From assembly GCA_937990185.1 (NCBI GenBank), contig CALKBI010000010.1:1-64000 (forward strand): 64,000 nt of DNA, written 5' to 3'. Source of the stretch: an uncultured Neomegalonema sp. (GTDB lineage: Bacteria > Pseudomonadota > Alphaproteobacteria > Rhodobacterales > Rhodobacteraceae). Below the pieces are notes generated by a model. It was given only the letters and a program-made list of their open reading frames with translations. It made no database searches and was not told the origin of the DNA. Shown piece after piece: positions 53,957 through 63,656 of the stretch (position 1 is its first letter; each line of letters starts with the position of its first letter). The position numbers and the translations under genes were made by a program.

Positions 53957-55033
53957 ATGATGCCCCGTTTCCATCCGTTGACCATCACTGATATTCGAAA
54001 GACCATTCGGGATGCCGTCGTTGTTTCGCTGGCCCCTTCCGATGAGTCGAATTCAGCCTTTGATTTCATCCAAGGCCAATACCTAACGTTTCGTCGCGAG
54101 TTTGATGGCGAAGAATTGCGTCGGTCGTATTCCGTTTGTGCCGGTTTGGATGACGGCATATTACAGGTTGGCATTAAGCGCGTTGATGGCGGCGCGTTCT
54201 CGAATTGGGCAAATGATACTCTCAAGGTTGGTGATACCTTAGAAGCGATGCCACCAATGGGTAATTTTCACACGCCTTTGGATGGGAGCGCAAAAAAGAC
54301 TTACCTTGGCTTTGCGGGCGGCTCCGGCATCACACCGCTTTTGTCGATCATCAAAACGGTTCTCACCCGAGAGCCGCAATCAAATTTCACGCTTGTTTAT
54401 GCCAACCGCGCGATCAGTTCGATCATGTTTCGCGAGGAGCTTGAAGACCTCAAGAACACGCATATGGGCCGCTTTAATGTGATCCATATTCTTGAAACAG
54501 ACAGTCAGGATATTGATCTTTTCACAGGGCGTATTGATGAAGAAAAATGCGGCTTGCTCTTCAAGAACTGGATCAATATCGCGGCTATCGACACTGCTTT
54601 TATTTGCGGTCCTGAACCGATGATGCTGGTTATTGCGGAAGCCCTTCGCGAGCACGGTCTATCCGACGCGCAAATCAAGTTTGAGCTTTTCGCCAGTGGC
54701 CAGCCCGGTCGTGCAAAACGCAAAGCCACCTCGATCCTACCCATCAATGCGGTTGAAGGAACCGAAGTCACAATGACGCTGGATGGCGCAACCAGATCAT
54801 TCAATATGGCTGCGGATCAACGTCTCGTGGATGCTGCCCTCGCGAATAACATCGACGTTCCTTACGCCTGCAAAGCCGGGGTTTGCTCCACATGCCGCGC
54901 GAAAGTCCTCGAAGGAGAGGTCGAGATGGCGGCCAATCATGCGCTTGAAGATTACGAGGTGGAACGCGGATACGTGCTGACCTGTCAGAGCCATGCCGTC
55001 AGCAAAACCCTTACGGTCGATTACGATCAGTAG
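53957..55033 (+). CDS. paaE: Phenylacetyl-CoA epoxidase reductase subunit
   Basis: PaaE passes electrons from NADPH to the diiron centre of PaaA. Starting at 53957 (or the next ATG at 53960), the ~358 residues show a ferredoxin-reductase flavin domain (RRSYSVCAGLDDG), a nucleotide-binding half (GFAGGSGITPLLSIIKTVL and FICGPEPMM) and a C-terminal plant-type 2Fe-2S domain with CKAGVCSTCRAKV and the fourth cysteine in VLTCQSHA. It is the last gene of the rightward unit and converges with paaK, one base apart. Confidence 0.95.
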   Translation: MMPRFHPLTITDIRKTIRDAVVVSLAPSDESNSAFDFIQGQYLTFRREFDGEELRRSYSVCAGLDDGILQVGIKRVDGGAFSNWANDTLKVGDTLEAMPPMGNFHTPLDGSAKKTYLGFAGGSGITPLLSIIKTVLTREPQSNFTLVYANRAISSIMFREELEDLKNTHMGRFNVIHILETDSQDIDLFTGRIDEEKCGLLFKNWINIAAIDTAFICGPEPMMLVIAEALREHGLSDAQIKFELFASGQPGRAKRKATSILPINAVEGTEVTMTLDGATRSFNMAADQRLVDAALANNIDVPYACKAGVCSTCRAKVLEGEVEMAANHALEDYEVERGYVLTCQSHAVSKTLTVDYDQ

Positions 55034-55034
55034 A

Positions 55035-56348
55035 TCACTGTTCTTTAGGCCGGTTATCAACAACCCGCTTTGCTTTGCCTTCTGATCGCGCCACACCGCC
55101 TGGTTCCGCGACGGCAATTTCTGTGCTGATGCCAACGGTATCTTTAATGGTCTTGGCGAGCTTCTGCGCAGCGTTCTCGCGGCTGGCCTCATCTGCTGCG
55201 TTTGGTGTTGCCTCGACATGGACACGCATCGCATCCATCCGTCCTGCGCGATGCAACTCGATCTGAAAGTGCGGCGCAAGCCCTTCGGTTGCGAGCAACT
55301 GTTCCTCGATTTGAGTCGGAAACACATTGACGCCGCGCAAGATAATCATGTCATCCGAGCGCCCCGTGATCTTCTCCATCCGCCGCATTGTGCGCGCTGT
55401 TCCGGGCATCAGACGGGTTAGGTCTCGCGTGCGATAACGCACCATCGGCAATGCTTCTTTAGTTAATGTGGTGAACACCAATTCACCCATTTCGCCATCG
55501 GGAACCGGCTCTCCAGTTTCGGGATTTATCACTTCGGGATAAAAATGATCTTCCCAGACATGCAAGCCGTCTTTCGTCTCAACGCACTCATTCGCAACCC
55601 CCGGCCCAAGAATTTCCGACAAACCGTATATGTCGACGGCGTGCATATCGAAGGCTTGTTCTACCTCCTCGCGCATCGCGTTGGTCCAAGGCTCCGCGCC
55701 GAAGATTCCTACTTGTAGTGACGTCTGCCGGGGATCAATCCCTTGCCGTTGAAACTCTTCCAGTATGTTGAGCATATAAGACGGCGTGACCATGATCGCG
55801 TCAGGCTTAAAATCTTCGATTAAGGTTACTTGCCGCGCTGTCATACCGCCGGATACGGGAACAACCGTCGCGCCGAGCTTCTCAATCCCTGCATGAGCGC
55901 CCAAACCCCCGGTAAACAGACCATAGCCGTAAGCGTTATGCACCATCTGTCCGGGGCGCACACCGGAGGCGCGTAAGCTGCGTGCAACCATATCGCCAAA
56001 GACATCGAGGTCGCCCGTGGTGTATCCGACAACGGTTGCCTTGCCCGTTGTGCCGGACGACGCATGAATGCGCGCAATTTTCTCTCGTGAAACTGCGAAC
56101 ATTCCAAACGGATAAGTGTCGCGCAGGTCATTTTTTTCGGTGAAGGGAAACTTTGAAAGATCAGACAGCGCCTTCAAATCAGCCGGATGTACCCCGCGTT
56201 CATCGAACCGCTTTTTGAACAAAGGCACATTTTCATAAGCGTGACGCAAGGACCATTGCATCCGTTCAAGCTGAAGCGCTTCAATCTCATCACGCGAGGC
56301 AATTTCAATCGGATCAAGGGTGGATTTTGCGGGGGTCAGGTCTTTCAT
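55035..56348 (-). CDS. paaK: Phenylacetate-CoA ligase
   Basis: PaaK activates phenylacetate to phenylacetyl-CoA using ATP, the first committed step. The 437-residue protein shows the adenylate-forming motif ASSGTTGKATVVGYT, the YGLSEILGPGVANEC block and the C-terminal GRSDDMIILRGVNVFPTQIEEQLL. It belongs to the leftward unit paaG-paaI-paaK. Confidence 0.96.
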   Translation of the reverse strand: MKDLTPAKSTLDPIEIASRDEIEALQLERMQWSLRHAYENVPLFKKRFDERGVHPADLKALSDLSKFPFTEKNDLRDTYPFGMFAVSREKIARIHASSGTTGKATVVGYTTGDLDVFGDMVARSLRASGVRPGQMVHNAYGYGLFTGGLGAHAGIEKLGATVVPVSGGMTARQVTLIEDFKPDAIMVTPSYMLNILEEFQRQGIDPRQTSLQVGIFGAEPWTNAMREEVEQAFDMHAVDIYGLSEILGPGVANECVETKDGLHVWEDHFYPEVINPETGEPVPDGEMGELVFTTLTKEALPMVRYRTRDLTRLMPGTARTMRRMEKITGRSDDMIILRGVNVFPTQIEEQLLATEGLAPHFQIELHRAGRMDAMRVHVEATPNAADEASRENAAQKLAKTIKDTVGISTEIAVAEPGGVARSEGKAKRVVDNRPKEQ

Positions 56349-56365
56349 TATATCTCTTTGTCGTT

Positions 56366-56797
56366 TTATTCGTCGAATAACTGGCCTTTGACAGACCTTG
56401 ATAATCCCGTGAAGCGGGCAATCATCTCGCCGTTTTGATTGTGGACCTCGACATCATAGACACCGCTGCGTCCTTTCAATGAAACTTCCCTTGCGCTTGC
56501 CGTCAGGCGATCCCCTAAATTACCGGGGGCAAGGTAAGTGATGGAATTATGCTGAGCCACAGTCGCTTGATTCCGGCTGTTACAGGCAAAGGCAAATGCC
56601 GAATCTGCCAGCGCGAAAATCACACCACCATGGCATGTTCCCAGTCCGTTGGTATGATACGTTTCAACTGTCAAACATGCCTCCGCATGTCCTTCATCTA
56701 CAGATGACAGTTCCATACCAAACCATTTGGAGGCGCTATCATTAGCCCACATTGATTGAGCGCTTTTCTCTGCGCGTTCTTTTGACGTCATGTCCAT
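56366..56797 (-). CDS. paaI: Hotdog-fold acyl-CoA thioesterase PaaI
   Basis: PaaI hydrolyses stalled pathway CoA esters and frees CoA. The 143-residue protein has the hotdog pattern GLGTCHGGVIFALADSAFAFACNSR with the catalytic aspartate in ALADS. Its start overlaps the paaG stop by one base. It lies 17 nt before paaK. Confidence 0.92.
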   Translation of the reverse strand: MDMTSKERAEKSAQSMWANDSASKWFGMELSSVDEGHAEACLTVETYHTNGLGTCHGGVIFALADSAFAFACNSRNQATVAQHNSITYLAPGNLGDRLTASAREVSLKGRSGVYDVEVHNQNGEMIARFTGLSRSVKGQLFDE

Positions 56798-57585
56798 TAG
56801 GCGCGCCCTGAGAACGAGGGTGCGCGCTTTTGTAGAAACGCGCTCACGCCTTCCGCATAATCGGCAGAAGCCCCGCAGATGCGTTGGTTCTCGGCTTCAA
56901 GGTCAAGATGGGCATCTAGCGAATTACCCTGTGCCGCATGGATGAGATGTTTGGTTCGGGCAAGGCCAACAGTCGGCCCATTCGCAAGCGATTCCGCGAG
57001 CGCTCTTACTTCTGTCATAAGCGCATCATCGGGGGCCGTTTTCCAGATCAAGCCCCAGTCAGCGGCTTCTTTCGCGGTGAGTGGCGTTGCGGTTAAGGCA
57101 AGCGCCTTCGCACGGGCTTCTCCAATAAGATGGGCGAGCGACCAGCTTCCACCCGCATCGGGGACAAGCCCGACTTTCGCGAAGGATTGAATGAACTTCG
57201 CGCTTTCAGCGGCGATGACAAGATCACAGGCCAGCGCAAGATTGGCTCCTGCACCGGCGGCGACTCCATTGACGGCACAAATCACCGGCATATCCAAAGA
57301 CCGGATCAACCGGACTAACGGATTATAGAATTTCTCCAAAGTCGCGCCAAGGTCCGGCGGTCCAGTCATTTTTGCCGGATCGCGGTCGCCTAAATCTTGT
57401 CCTGCACAGAACCCTCGTCCTGCTCCCGTTATAAGAAGCGCGCGATGCCGGTTATCCCGTGCGGCTTCAATCGCGGATCTGAAGGCGACATGCATTTCTT
57501 CGGTAAAGCTATTGAGACGATCCGGGCGGTTGAGTGTAATTTCTGTCCAAGCATCGTATGACTGAACTTGAATCGTCTCGGACAT
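56797..57585 (-). CDS. paaG: 1,2-epoxyphenylacetyl-CoA isomerase
   Basis: PaaG turns the ring epoxide into the seven-membered oxepin-CoA. The start at 57585 gives 262 residues of the crotonase fold, with the oxyanion-hole segments GRGFCAGQDLGDR and NGVAAGAGANLALACDLVIAA, and KVGLVPDAGGSWSLAHLIG, whose PDAGG distinguishes PaaG from the hydratase PaaF. An earlier in-frame ATG at 57624 sits in the divergent promoter and is rejected. Confidence 0.9.
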   Translation of the reverse strand: MSETIQVQSYDAWTEITLNRPDRLNSFTEEMHVAFRSAIEAARDNRHRALLITGAGRGFCAGQDLGDRDPAKMTGPPDLGATLEKFYNPLVRLIRSLDMPVICAVNGVAAGAGANLALACDLVIAAESAKFIQSFAKVGLVPDAGGSWSLAHLIGEARAKALALTATPLTAKEAADWGLIWKTAPDDALMTEVRALAESLANGPTVGLARTKHLIHAAQGNSLDAHLDLEAENQRICGASADYAEGVSAFLQKRAPSFSGRA

Positions 57586-57673
57586 CGTTTCACTCCGCAA
57601 GATGGCATGACAAATTGTTTGCACGAACCACCTTGTTGGTCAATTCTTGCACAGGCATTTGAGGATTGACCCT
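57586..57673. promoter_or_regulatory. Divergent paaG-paaZ control region
   Basis: This 88-bp space separates leftward paaG from rightward paaZ. It contains two direct TTGCAC copies (57619-57624 and 57647-57652) and the loose palindrome GAACCAC/GTTGGTC between them. The first TTGCAC is 17 bp from AATTCT, a weak rightward promoter candidate. Confidence 0.35.
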
Positions 57674-59704
57674 ATGACCATTCAAGCTGTTTCGTCTTTT
57701 GCTGCTGGTTCATGGGTTTCCCCCGGTGCAGGCGCGCGCTCTATTGAAAGTGCCATTACGGGCGCGGTGATAGCCGAAGCGGGCAATGACACTTTGGATG
57801 TCGCCGCGATGTTGGATTATGCGCGTTCGGTTGGGGGGCCGGCGCTGCGTAAGCTGACATTCCATGATCGCGCGCGGCTGCTCAAAGCCATTGCTTTGCA
57901 TCTGAAAGAAAACCGGCAAGCGCTCTATGATCTGTCGTTCAATACCGGCGCGACACAATCTGACAATATGATCGATATTGATGGCGGGATCGGAACGATG
58001 CTCGTCTTCGCATCAAAAGGGCGTCGCGAGATGCCGGATGCCCAAATCTATCTTGATGGCGATGTCGAGATGCTTAGTCGCAATGGAACATTCCTTGGCC
58101 AGCATATTTGCACGCCCCTTTTGGGCGTCGCGGTTCACATTAATGCCTTTAACTTTCCGGTTTGGGGAATGCTTGAGAAACTGGCCCCTGCATTCCTTGC
58201 CGGAATGCCCGCCATTGTAAAACCGGCAACCGCAACGTGTTATGTCACTGAGGCTTGCGTTCGCCTCATCATAGAAAGCGGATTACTGCCAAAGGGCGCG
58301 TTACAGCTTGTGAGCGGCGGCCTCGGATCGATGCTTGATCATTTAACGGCGCAGGATGTTGTTGCGTTTACCGGCTCGGCAGAGACAGCATTGAAACTGA
58401 GATCATCATCGCATTTGCTCGAAAATTCGGTCCGTTTTATGTCGGAGCAAGACAGTTTGAACGCATCGGTGCTTTGCCCGGATGCTGCGCCCGATACGCC
58501 GGAGTTTGACCTTTTCATTAAAGAAGCACATCGCGAAATGACTGCGAAAGCAGGGCAAAAATGTACAGCCATTCGGCGAATTATCGCACTTGAAAATTAT
58601 GTCGGTCCTGTTATCGACGCTTTGGCCGCTCGATTTGAGAAAACAGTGATCGGCGATCCACGGCTTGAAGCCACGCGCATGGGGCCTGTGGTGTCATGCC
58701 ATCAAAAGCGCGATGTACTGGAGAAAGTTACAGCGCTATTGCCGGAAACTGAATGCGTCTATGGTGATCCGTCAAATTTTGAAGTCGATGACGTTGACCT
58801 CAAAGACGGGGCTTTCCTTTCGCCGATCTTGCTTCGCTGTGATGATCCCGACTCGGCAGGGCGCGTTCATGACACCGAAGCTTTTGGCCCTGTCAGCACA
58901 GTGATGGGGTATCGTGATTTGGACCATGCAATTGATTTGCTCAATAAGGGGAATGGATCGCTTGTTGCGTCTGTCATTACGCGCGATGGCGATAGCGCGC
59001 GTCAGATGGCGCTCGGCGCGGCGGCATGGCATGGGCGGCTTTATTTCAACAACCGTGACAGCATGAAAGAAAGCGCCGGCCACGGTGCGCCTTTACCACA
59101 CATGGTTCATGGCGGTCCGGGGCGCGCGGGCGGCGGTGAAGAACTGGGCGGCGTGCGGGGCGTAATGCACTATATGCAGCGCACAGCCATTCAGGGCAGC
59201 CCTGATATCCTGACCGCAATTGGCGGTAAATGGATACCGGGCGCGGTTGAGAAAAAATTAGACGCCCATCCCTTTACCCGCAGCTTTAGCGCGTTGGAGA
59301 TTGGCGAGACGATCCACACTAAATCCCGGGAAGTGACTCTGGAAGATGTGGAAACCTTCGCTCATTTCACGGGCGATACATTCTACGCGCATATGGATGA
59401 AAAAGCCGCCGCCGCGAATCCGTTCTTCCCCGGTCGCGTGGCTCATGGGTATTTGCTTTTATCTTTTGCAGCGGGGCTTTTTGTAGAGCCGGACCCCGGC
59501 CCCGTCTTGGCGAATACCGGACTTGATAACCTCCGGTTTATGAAACCGCTTGTTCCCGGTGAAACCGTTGCCGTGCGTTTGACGGTCAAGCATAAGACGA
59601 AACGGAATGATGAGTATGGCGAAGTACGTTGGCATGTCAGCCTGAGCAATCAAGATAATGAATTGCTTGCTGAATATGATTTGCTGACGATGAATGCGTA
59701 TTGA
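57674..59704 (+). CDS. paaZ: Bifunctional oxepin-CoA hydrolase / semialdehyde dehydrogenase
   Basis: PaaZ opens the oxepin ring and oxidises the resulting aldehyde. The ATG at 57674 gives 676 residues. The N-terminal ~520 are an aldehyde dehydrogenase, with the catalytic cysteine in TAKAGQKCTAIRRI and LLGVAVHINAFNFPVWGMLEKLAP. The C-terminal ~140 form a MaoC-like hydratase with HFTGDTFYAHMDEKAAAANPFFPGRVAHGYLLLS. The domain fusion is the normal form of this enzyme. Product acyl-CoA would pass to PaaJ. Confidence 0.95.
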   Translation: MTIQAVSSFAAGSWVSPGAGARSIESAITGAVIAEAGNDTLDVAAMLDYARSVGGPALRKLTFHDRARLLKAIALHLKENRQALYDLSFNTGATQSDNMIDIDGGIGTMLVFASKGRREMPDAQIYLDGDVEMLSRNGTFLGQHICTPLLGVAVHINAFNFPVWGMLEKLAPAFLAGMPAIVKPATATCYVTEACVRLIIESGLLPKGALQLVSGGLGSMLDHLTAQDVVAFTGSAETALKLRSSSHLLENSVRFMSEQDSLNASVLCPDAAPDTPEFDLFIKEAHREMTAKAGQKCTAIRRIIALENYVGPVIDALAARFEKTVIGDPRLEATRMGPVVSCHQKRDVLEKVTALLPETECVYGDPSNFEVDDVDLKDGAFLSPILLRCDDPDSAGRVHDTEAFGPVSTVMGYRDLDHAIDLLNKGNGSLVASVITRDGDSARQMALGAAAWHGRLYFNNRDSMKESAGHGAPLPHMVHGGPGRAGGGEELGGVRGVMHYMQRTAIQGSPDILTAIGGKWIPGAVEKKLDAHPFTRSFSALEIGETIHTKSREVTLEDVETFAHFTGDTFYAHMDEKAAAANPFFPGRVAHGYLLLSFAAGLFVEPDPGPVLANTGLDNLRFMKPLVPGETVAVRLTVKHKTKRNDEYGEVRWHVSLSNQDNELLAEYDLLTMNAY

Positions 59705-59743
59705 TGGCTGGTACGTCGTTACCGCCCAATCTATAAAGCGGGT

Positions 59744-60535
59744 ATGGACGCAGCGCGCGAAAACTCGGTCGATACTGTCATTCATTCCCTTGTGGATGGT
59801 GAACCAATCAAGGTCTGGTCTTGGTTGACGACGATCTTTGGAGATATGGCCCAGCAAGAGGGCGACGAGCTGAGCGGGTCGGTGCTTGGCGCGCTCACAG
59901 AATCTATCGGGATACGCCCGCAAGCCATGCGCGTTGCTTTGCATCGATTGCGAAAAGACGGATGGATAGTAGCACGCAAAGAAGGCCGCAATAGCTTTTA
60001 TCGTCTTACCGAGTCAGCACTTGTAGAGACCCATGCTGCGAGCGCCCGAATTTATGCGGCACAAGTCAACAGCGTTGACGATTGGTATCTCTTAGTAACC
60101 GCTGGTCCGTCAACCGACCTCGCGATTATCCAAACCCAACTCCGCGATGGCAGCTTGGTCAAAATTGCGGACTCGACTTTTCTCGGGTTTGGTTCCCGTC
60201 CCGATGTTGATGAAGCCGTTATTAATCTGGATATAAGGTTTGAAGACATCCCTGATTGGGTCGTTCAGAAAGTTGCTACTGTTGAAATTACCGATGCTTA
60301 CGTGCGTCTCGAAACACTGCTGAATGCGATTGAAACGCAAGGCGACCCGATAACGGTTCTTCAACGGACAACGCTCCGCCTTTTGACGTTGCACCATTGG
60401 CGGCGGACTGTATTGCGTTGTCCTGCTATTGTGGAGATGCTCGCAGGCGAAGGCTGGATTGGCGCGACATGCCGGCAACGCAGTATACAACTACTCGACA
60501 CGCTTCATCGCCCAGATGTATCGATTGATTTCTAA
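59744..60535 (+). CDS. paaX: Phenylacetate pathway regulator, PaaX family
   Basis: PaaX-type repressors bind paa promoters and are released by phenylacetyl-CoA. The 263-residue protein has an N-terminal winged helix (GDELSGSVLGALTESIGIRPQAMRVALHRLRKDGWIVARKEGRNSFYRLTE, residues about 40-90) and the longer C-terminal domain usual for the family. The ending includes ATCRQRSIQLLDTLH. It lies 39 nt after paaZ, so it is probably co-expressed with the genes it controls. Confidence 0.88.
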   Translation: MDAARENSVDTVIHSLVDGEPIKVWSWLTTIFGDMAQQEGDELSGSVLGALTESIGIRPQAMRVALHRLRKDGWIVARKEGRNSFYRLTESALVETHAASARIYAAQVNSVDDWYLLVTAGPSTDLAIIQTQLRDGSLVKIADSTFLGFGSRPDVDEAVINLDIRFEDIPDWVVQKVATVEITDAYVRLETLLNAIETQGDPITVLQRTTLRLLTLHHWRRTVLRCPAIVEMLAGEGWIGATCRQRSIQLLDTLHRPDVSIDF

Positions 60536-60576
60536 AATGGCGAAGAGTCGAATGATGAGGGCAGGATAACATATTC

Positions 60577-62013
60577 ATGGTAGACGAAAGTTTCAGCGGC
60601 CCAGAACTTTGCCAATTAGAAGCTCATAAAGTTGTCGAGCTTCTCAAAAAGCGCGAGATATCGCCTGACGACTTGATTGATGCGGCCCGTGCGCGCGTTG
60701 AAATCGTAGAACCGCACATCAATGCGATGCCGACAGTGTGTTGGGACCGTGCTAAAACTGCGTCTTCCCATCTGGATCATGGCAGTGCAGATCATCCCGC
60801 TTGGTTGGGCGGCTTGCCTATCGGAATCAAAGATCTCACGCCCGTTAAAGGTGTTCGCACGACTTTCGGAACAAAAGGGCTTGCGGACTTTATTCCTGAG
60901 GGTAGCGATCCACTGGTCGAACGACTTGAAGAACGTGGCGGGCTTGTCGTCGGAAAAACAAACACGCCTGAGTTCGGGGCCGGAGGAAACACATTCAACG
61001 ATGTTTTCGGCCCGACCCTCAACCCGTGGAACACGGCATTGAATGCAGGCGGATCATCAGGCGGAGCGGCTGCATCACTCGCTACCGGCGAGGTCTGGTT
61101 GAGTCACGGCTCAGATCATGGTGGATCGCTCCGCACCCCGGCGGCTTATTGCGGCATTGTCGGCTTGCGGCCCAGTCCGGGAAGAGCGGGGGGCAGCTCA
61201 CCGGATGCCGCGTTCATGACCGAAGGCGTGCAAGGACCAATGGCACGCTCTGTCATGGATTGTGCGTTATTCCTTGATGCGATGGCCGGATTTGAGCCGC
61301 GCTTTCCAATTTCCTTCCCCGCCCCTGAAGTATCTTTCCTGCAAGCTGTAAGAACGAGCGATATCCGCCCGCGCATCGCGTTTTCTCCTGATCTTGGCGG
61401 CTATGGTGCGGTCGATACCGAAATGCGGGACCATCTTGCATCGGTGATGCATGACCTTGAAAAGCACGGCGCGTCGGTAGACGAGGCATCGCCTGATGTT
61501 TCCGTTCTTGAAGATACATACCATGCCCTGCGCGGCATGATGTGGGCGACCTCAATGCGCCGCCTGCCGGATGGCGTGCGTCCTCATTTCAAAGAAACGC
61601 TGGAAGAAAATGCCCGTCTTGGCGAGTCGATGACAATGGAAGATATAACGCGCGCTCAGATTGGCCGTTCAAAGCTTTATGCGGAAATGTTGAGTTTGTT
61701 CGAAACCTATGACGTGCTGGCTTTGCCTGTTGTCGGGTGTATGCCGCATCTTCAATCCGAAGAATGGGTGCGTGAGATTGGTGGCCAAAGCCTTGATGGT
61801 TACATGGATTGGCTCCGGTTCGCATTTCTGGCGACAACAACAGGCTTACCGGCGATGTCCGTTCCTGTTGGCCTTGGTCCGCGTGGGTTGCCTGTGGGTA
61901 TACAGTTGATCGGTCAGCCGAGGGGAGAGGCTGCGCTGTTGCAGGCCGCCCGGTTTGTCGAGCAAACTTGCGGTGGACCTTTAGGGCCGATTGATCCGCG
62001 TAGCCCTGCCTGA
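60577..62013 (+). CDS. Amidase-signature family hydrolase
   Basis: A 478-residue amidase with the Ser-cisSer-Lys triad visible: K85 in GLPIGIKDL, the cis-serine in GGSSGGAAASLATGE (about 161) and the nucleophile S184 in GSDHGGSLRTPAA. The family hydrolyses amides such as phenylacetamide, indole-acetamide, nicotinamide and others. Sitting 41 nt after paaX, it could feed phenylacetate into the cluster from an amide, but that is inference. No transporter or nitrile hydratase lies beside it. Confidence 0.88.
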   Translation: MVDESFSGPELCQLEAHKVVELLKKREISPDDLIDAARARVEIVEPHINAMPTVCWDRAKTASSHLDHGSADHPAWLGGLPIGIKDLTPVKGVRTTFGTKGLADFIPEGSDPLVERLEERGGLVVGKTNTPEFGAGGNTFNDVFGPTLNPWNTALNAGGSSGGAAASLATGEVWLSHGSDHGGSLRTPAAYCGIVGLRPSPGRAGGSSPDAAFMTEGVQGPMARSVMDCALFLDAMAGFEPRFPISFPAPEVSFLQAVRTSDIRPRIAFSPDLGGYGAVDTEMRDHLASVMHDLEKHGASVDEASPDVSVLEDTYHALRGMMWATSMRRLPDGVRPHFKETLEENARLGESMTMEDITRAQIGRSKLYAEMLSLFETYDVLALPVVGCMPHLQSEEWVREIGGQSLDGYMDWLRFAFLATTTGLPAMSVPVGLGPRGLPVGIQLIGQPRGEAALLQAARFVEQTCGGPLGPIDPRSPA

Positions 62014-62112
62014 GCACAACGCTTCCTGTGGCGGAAATGACCTATTGTCGATCACACGCGCCCGCCATATATCCTCTCCAACATTCTATAACTGCTTGAG
62101 AGATATAACCCT

Positions 62113-62517
62113 ATGATCGGTCGCCTGAACCATGTTGCCATCGCTGTTCCTGATCTTGCCGCCGCATCCGCACAATACCGCGATGCTTTGGGCGCCAAAG
62201 TCGGAGAGCCACAGGCAGAACCGGACCACGGTGTGACGGTTGTATTTGTCGAGCTTCCGAACACCAAGATCGAATTTCTGGAACCGTTGGGGGAAGGCTC
62301 ACCCATTCAGGGTTTCCTCGATAAATCGCCATCGGGCGGAATTCATCACCTTTGTTATGAGGTCGACGACATCATTGTTGCGCGGGATCACCTCGTCAAA
62401 GAAGGCGCGCGGGTGTTAGGATCTGGAGAGCCAAAGATTGGCGCGCATGGTAAGCCGGTTTTGTTCCTACATCCAAAAGACTTCAACGGTACATTGATCG
62501 AGCTGGAACAGGCGTGA
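62113..62517 (+). CDS. mce: Methylmalonyl-CoA epimerase
   Basis: This enzyme interconverts (R)- and (S)-methylmalonyl-CoA on the way from propionyl-CoA to succinyl-CoA. The 134-residue VOC-fold protein has metal ligands in RLNHVAIAVPD, GIHHLCYEVDD and GTLIELEQA, the usual His/His/Glu set. In many alphaproteobacteria a DUF1467 gene follows, as here. It may cooperate with the propionyl-CoA carboxylase-like alpha subunit at 29.4 kb. Confidence 0.92.
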   Translation: MIGRLNHVAIAVPDLAAASAQYRDALGAKVGEPQAEPDHGVTVVFVELPNTKIEFLEPLGEGSPIQGFLDKSPSGGIHHLCYEVDDIIVARDHLVKEGARVLGSGEPKIGAHGKPVLFLHPKDFNGTLIELEQA

Positions 62518-62575
62518 GCAATGTTTCCGCTGCTTCAGATTCAATGAGCGGCTCGATATTACGATTGGAAAAGCG

Positions 62576-62845
62576 ATGAACTTGGTTTCGGCATTTGTTG
62601 TCTTCTCTGTGACGTGGTTCGTGGCGCTTTATTGCCTGCTGCCGATTGGTATTCGCAGTCAGGAAGAGGCAGGCGATGACATTCCCAAGGGCGCAATGGC
62701 TGGTGCGCCTTCGAATGCAAATCTCAAAATCAAAGCCATAGGAGCCACGATCATTTCGGCGTTGTTCACTGGCCTGATCTACTATCTAGTCAGCGAACGC
62801 ATTCTGACAATGGGCGCTCTGGATCGCTTATTCGGGTTGGAATAA
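62576..62845 (+). CDS. DUF1467 membrane protein
   Basis: An 89-residue protein with two membrane segments (SAFVVFSVTWFVALYCLLPI and ATIISALFTGLIYYLV) and the GIRSQEEAGD loop characteristic of DUF1467, a family found in alphaproteobacteria next to mce. Function unknown. It ends 3 nt from the converging SDR gene. Confidence 0.88.
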   Translation: MNLVSAFVVFSVTWFVALYCLLPIGIRSQEEAGDDIPKGAMAGAPSNANLKIKAIGATIISALFTGLIYYLVSERILTMGALDRLFGLE

Positions 62846-62848
62846 GCC

Positions 62849-63598
62849 TTAAAGGGACCAACCGCCGTCAATCACACTCTCGGTTCCTGTGGTAAATCCG
62901 CTTTCATCCGAGGCCAAGTAAACGGCGAGCATCGCGATTTCTTCCGGTTCTGCAATGCGCCCCATAGGTTGCCGCGCTACGAAAGCCGCACGGTTCTCAT
63001 CGTAAGTTCCGGGCATGGCTTGAATGCGGTCTTCCAAGGATGGTGACTGAACAGTGCCGGGGCAAATACAGTTACAGCGGATACCGTCTTTTACAAAATC
63101 TACGGCTACTGATTTCGTCAAAGCTGCCACGGCAGCTTTGGTAGACGAATAGCAAGCACGGTTCGGGGCGGCTTTGATCGTTTGCGCGGCAGATGACATA
63201 TTTACAATCGACCCGCCGCCATTCTCGATCATACTAGGGAGAAAGGCACGAAGCGTCCGCCAAAGAGATTTGACGTTAAGATCATAACTGAAGTCCCAGT
63301 CTTTCTCCTCGGTTTCCAGAATATTGCCGTGATGTACGAAACCGGCGCAATTAAATAAAATATCAACGGGTCCAGCCTCTTGAGCTGCTTTGCTGACTGC
63401 ATCCGTATCCCGCGCATCGAGAACACCGGTCTGAATGCCCGGTGCTTCCGCTGCGAGTTTTGCCATCAGATCGGCATTGACGTCTGTGGCAATGACTTTC
63501 GCGCCTTCGCGGTGAAAAGCGAGCGCCGTTGAATGGCCAATTCCTTGTCCGGTAGCGGTTAGGAAAGCGGTTTTTCCTGCGAGACGTCCTTGAGCCAT
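62849..63598 (-). CDS. Short-chain dehydrogenase/reductase
   Basis: A 249-residue SDR with the cofactor motif TATGQGIGHSTALAF, VNADLM ahead of the second glycine turn, FNCAGFVHHG in place of the usual NNAG, the catalytic serine in VNMSSAAQT and YSSTKAA with catalytic Tyr and Lys. It ends SGFTTGTESVIDGGWSL. DV after the second strand (IATDVNADLM) points to NAD(H). The substrate is not clear; 3-hydroxyacyl- or polyol-type are possible. AGGAGG precedes the start. Confidence 0.88.
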   Translation of the reverse strand: MAQGRLAGKTAFLTATGQGIGHSTALAFHREGAKVIATDVNADLMAKLAAEAPGIQTGVLDARDTDAVSKAAQEAGPVDILFNCAGFVHHGNILETEEKDWDFSYDLNVKSLWRTLRAFLPSMIENGGGSIVNMSSAAQTIKAAPNRACYSSTKAAVAALTKSVAVDFVKDGIRCNCICPGTVQSPSLEDRIQAMPGTYDENRAAFVARQPMGRIAEPEEIAMLAVYLASDESGFTTGTESVIDGGWSL

Positions 63599-63656
63599 TT
63601 TTATCCTCCTGCAATACTCTGCGATAGTTTGCAGGTCATGTGCAGGAGCGCAAGAG

